Assembly (NCBI GenBank): GCA_963785425.1
Contig: CAWAVG010000002.1
Span: forward strand, 930,001 to 994,000
Length of the DNA stretch: 64,000 nucleotides
Source of the DNA: RYN-133 sp963785425
GTDB lineage: Bacteria > Actinomycetota > Actinomycetes > Mycobacteriales > Jatrophihabitantaceae
Direction: 5' to 3'
Positions within the stretch are counted from its first letter, which is position 1; each line of letters opens with the position of its first letter. A model generated the notes under the pieces. That model saw only the letters and a program-made list of their open reading frames with translations. It did no database searches and was not told the origin of the DNA. The translations under genes and the position numbers were made by a program. Below are positions 63,921 to 64,000 of the stretch, piece by piece.

Positions 63921-64000
63921 ATGGAGATCGTGCACCCTGTCCCCGTCGACGCCGCCGCGGACTGGCTGACCGCCCTTTCGACCACCCTGCTCGGCAACCC
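63921..64000 (+). CDS. Unidentified protein, N-terminal fragment
   Basis: An ATG at 63921 opens a frame to the window edge: MEIVHPVPVDAAADWLTALS, then TTLLGN. The start resembles some actinobacterial GNAT acetyltransferases, but 26 residues are too few to assign a family. Confidence 0.5.
   Translation, partial: MEIVHPVPVDAAADWLTALSTTLLGN

Overview
The window is high-GC DNA with dense genes, many GTG starts and many ATGA/GTGA stop-start overlaps. These traits, with an F420-type luciferase-like oxidoreductase, the uppP / MSMEG_4193-type phosphatase / DUF3090 group, a SigK-RskA pair and a streptomycete-style gas vesicle operon, point to an actinomycete (Actinomycetota). I cannot resolve the genus. 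Most of the window looks chromosomal. I see no insertion sequence, phage or CRISPR array, and one tRNA (Leu, GAG).

Layout. 0-6 kb: uppP, histidine phosphatase and DUF3090 on the minus strand, then an LLM oxidoreductase divergent from an aldo/keto reductase and a RecD2-like helicase. 6.3-16 kb: a sugar locus with two ABC importers (lipoprotein plus two permeases each, no ATPase gene), a DeoR regulator, a PfkB kinase and a GH4 6-phospho-glycosidase. 16-20.4 kb: an FMO divergent from tetR-GMC oxidoreductase-acetoacetate decarboxylase-like genes, with a perfect palindrome in the divergent promoter. 20.4-31.4 kb: small conserved proteins, a broken isochorismatase-type hydrolase, an MMPL exporter with a coupled small ORF, a LuxR/LAL regulator coupled to a membrane AlbA_2 protein, an ATP-dependent DNA ligase and an M20 peptidase. 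31.4-34.5 kb: a His/Pro-rich surface protein, tRNA-Leu, a phosphatase and nnrD.

34.5-40.1 kb holds a complete actinobacterial gas vesicle operon on the minus strand, transcribed Y-Z-A-F-G-O-J-L-S-K, nearly every gene overlapping the next. gvpF has one frameshift. The first gene encodes a long protein with about eight 45-bp acidic repeats and a histone-H1-like Lys/Ala tail, readable only through several frameshifts.

40.5-54 kb: an SGNH acyltransferase, a Baeyer-Villiger-type monooxygenase with a coupled unknown gene, a short prepilin peptidase, an MFS transporter without a canonical start, then six consecutive genes (GH65 phosphorylase, HAD phosphomutase, hotdog thioesterase, citrate synthase, homogentisate dioxygenase, fumarylacetoacetase) broken by about 19 single-base indels in 5.5 kb, almost all insertions. 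This looks like a local sequence-quality problem rather than biology, because citrate synthase is hit and the protein sequence is fully recoverable.

54-62 kb: a methyltransferase and phosphoesterase divergent from sigK-rskA, which converge on a DUF1295 / DUF1365-CFA synthase fusion / FAD amine-oxidase operon. This is the gene content of the Mycobacterium tuberculosis sigK locus, rearranged and with two genes fused. The window ends with a TesB-like thioesterase, DUF4395, a CPBP protease, a 21-bp-arm inverted repeat and the start of one more gene.
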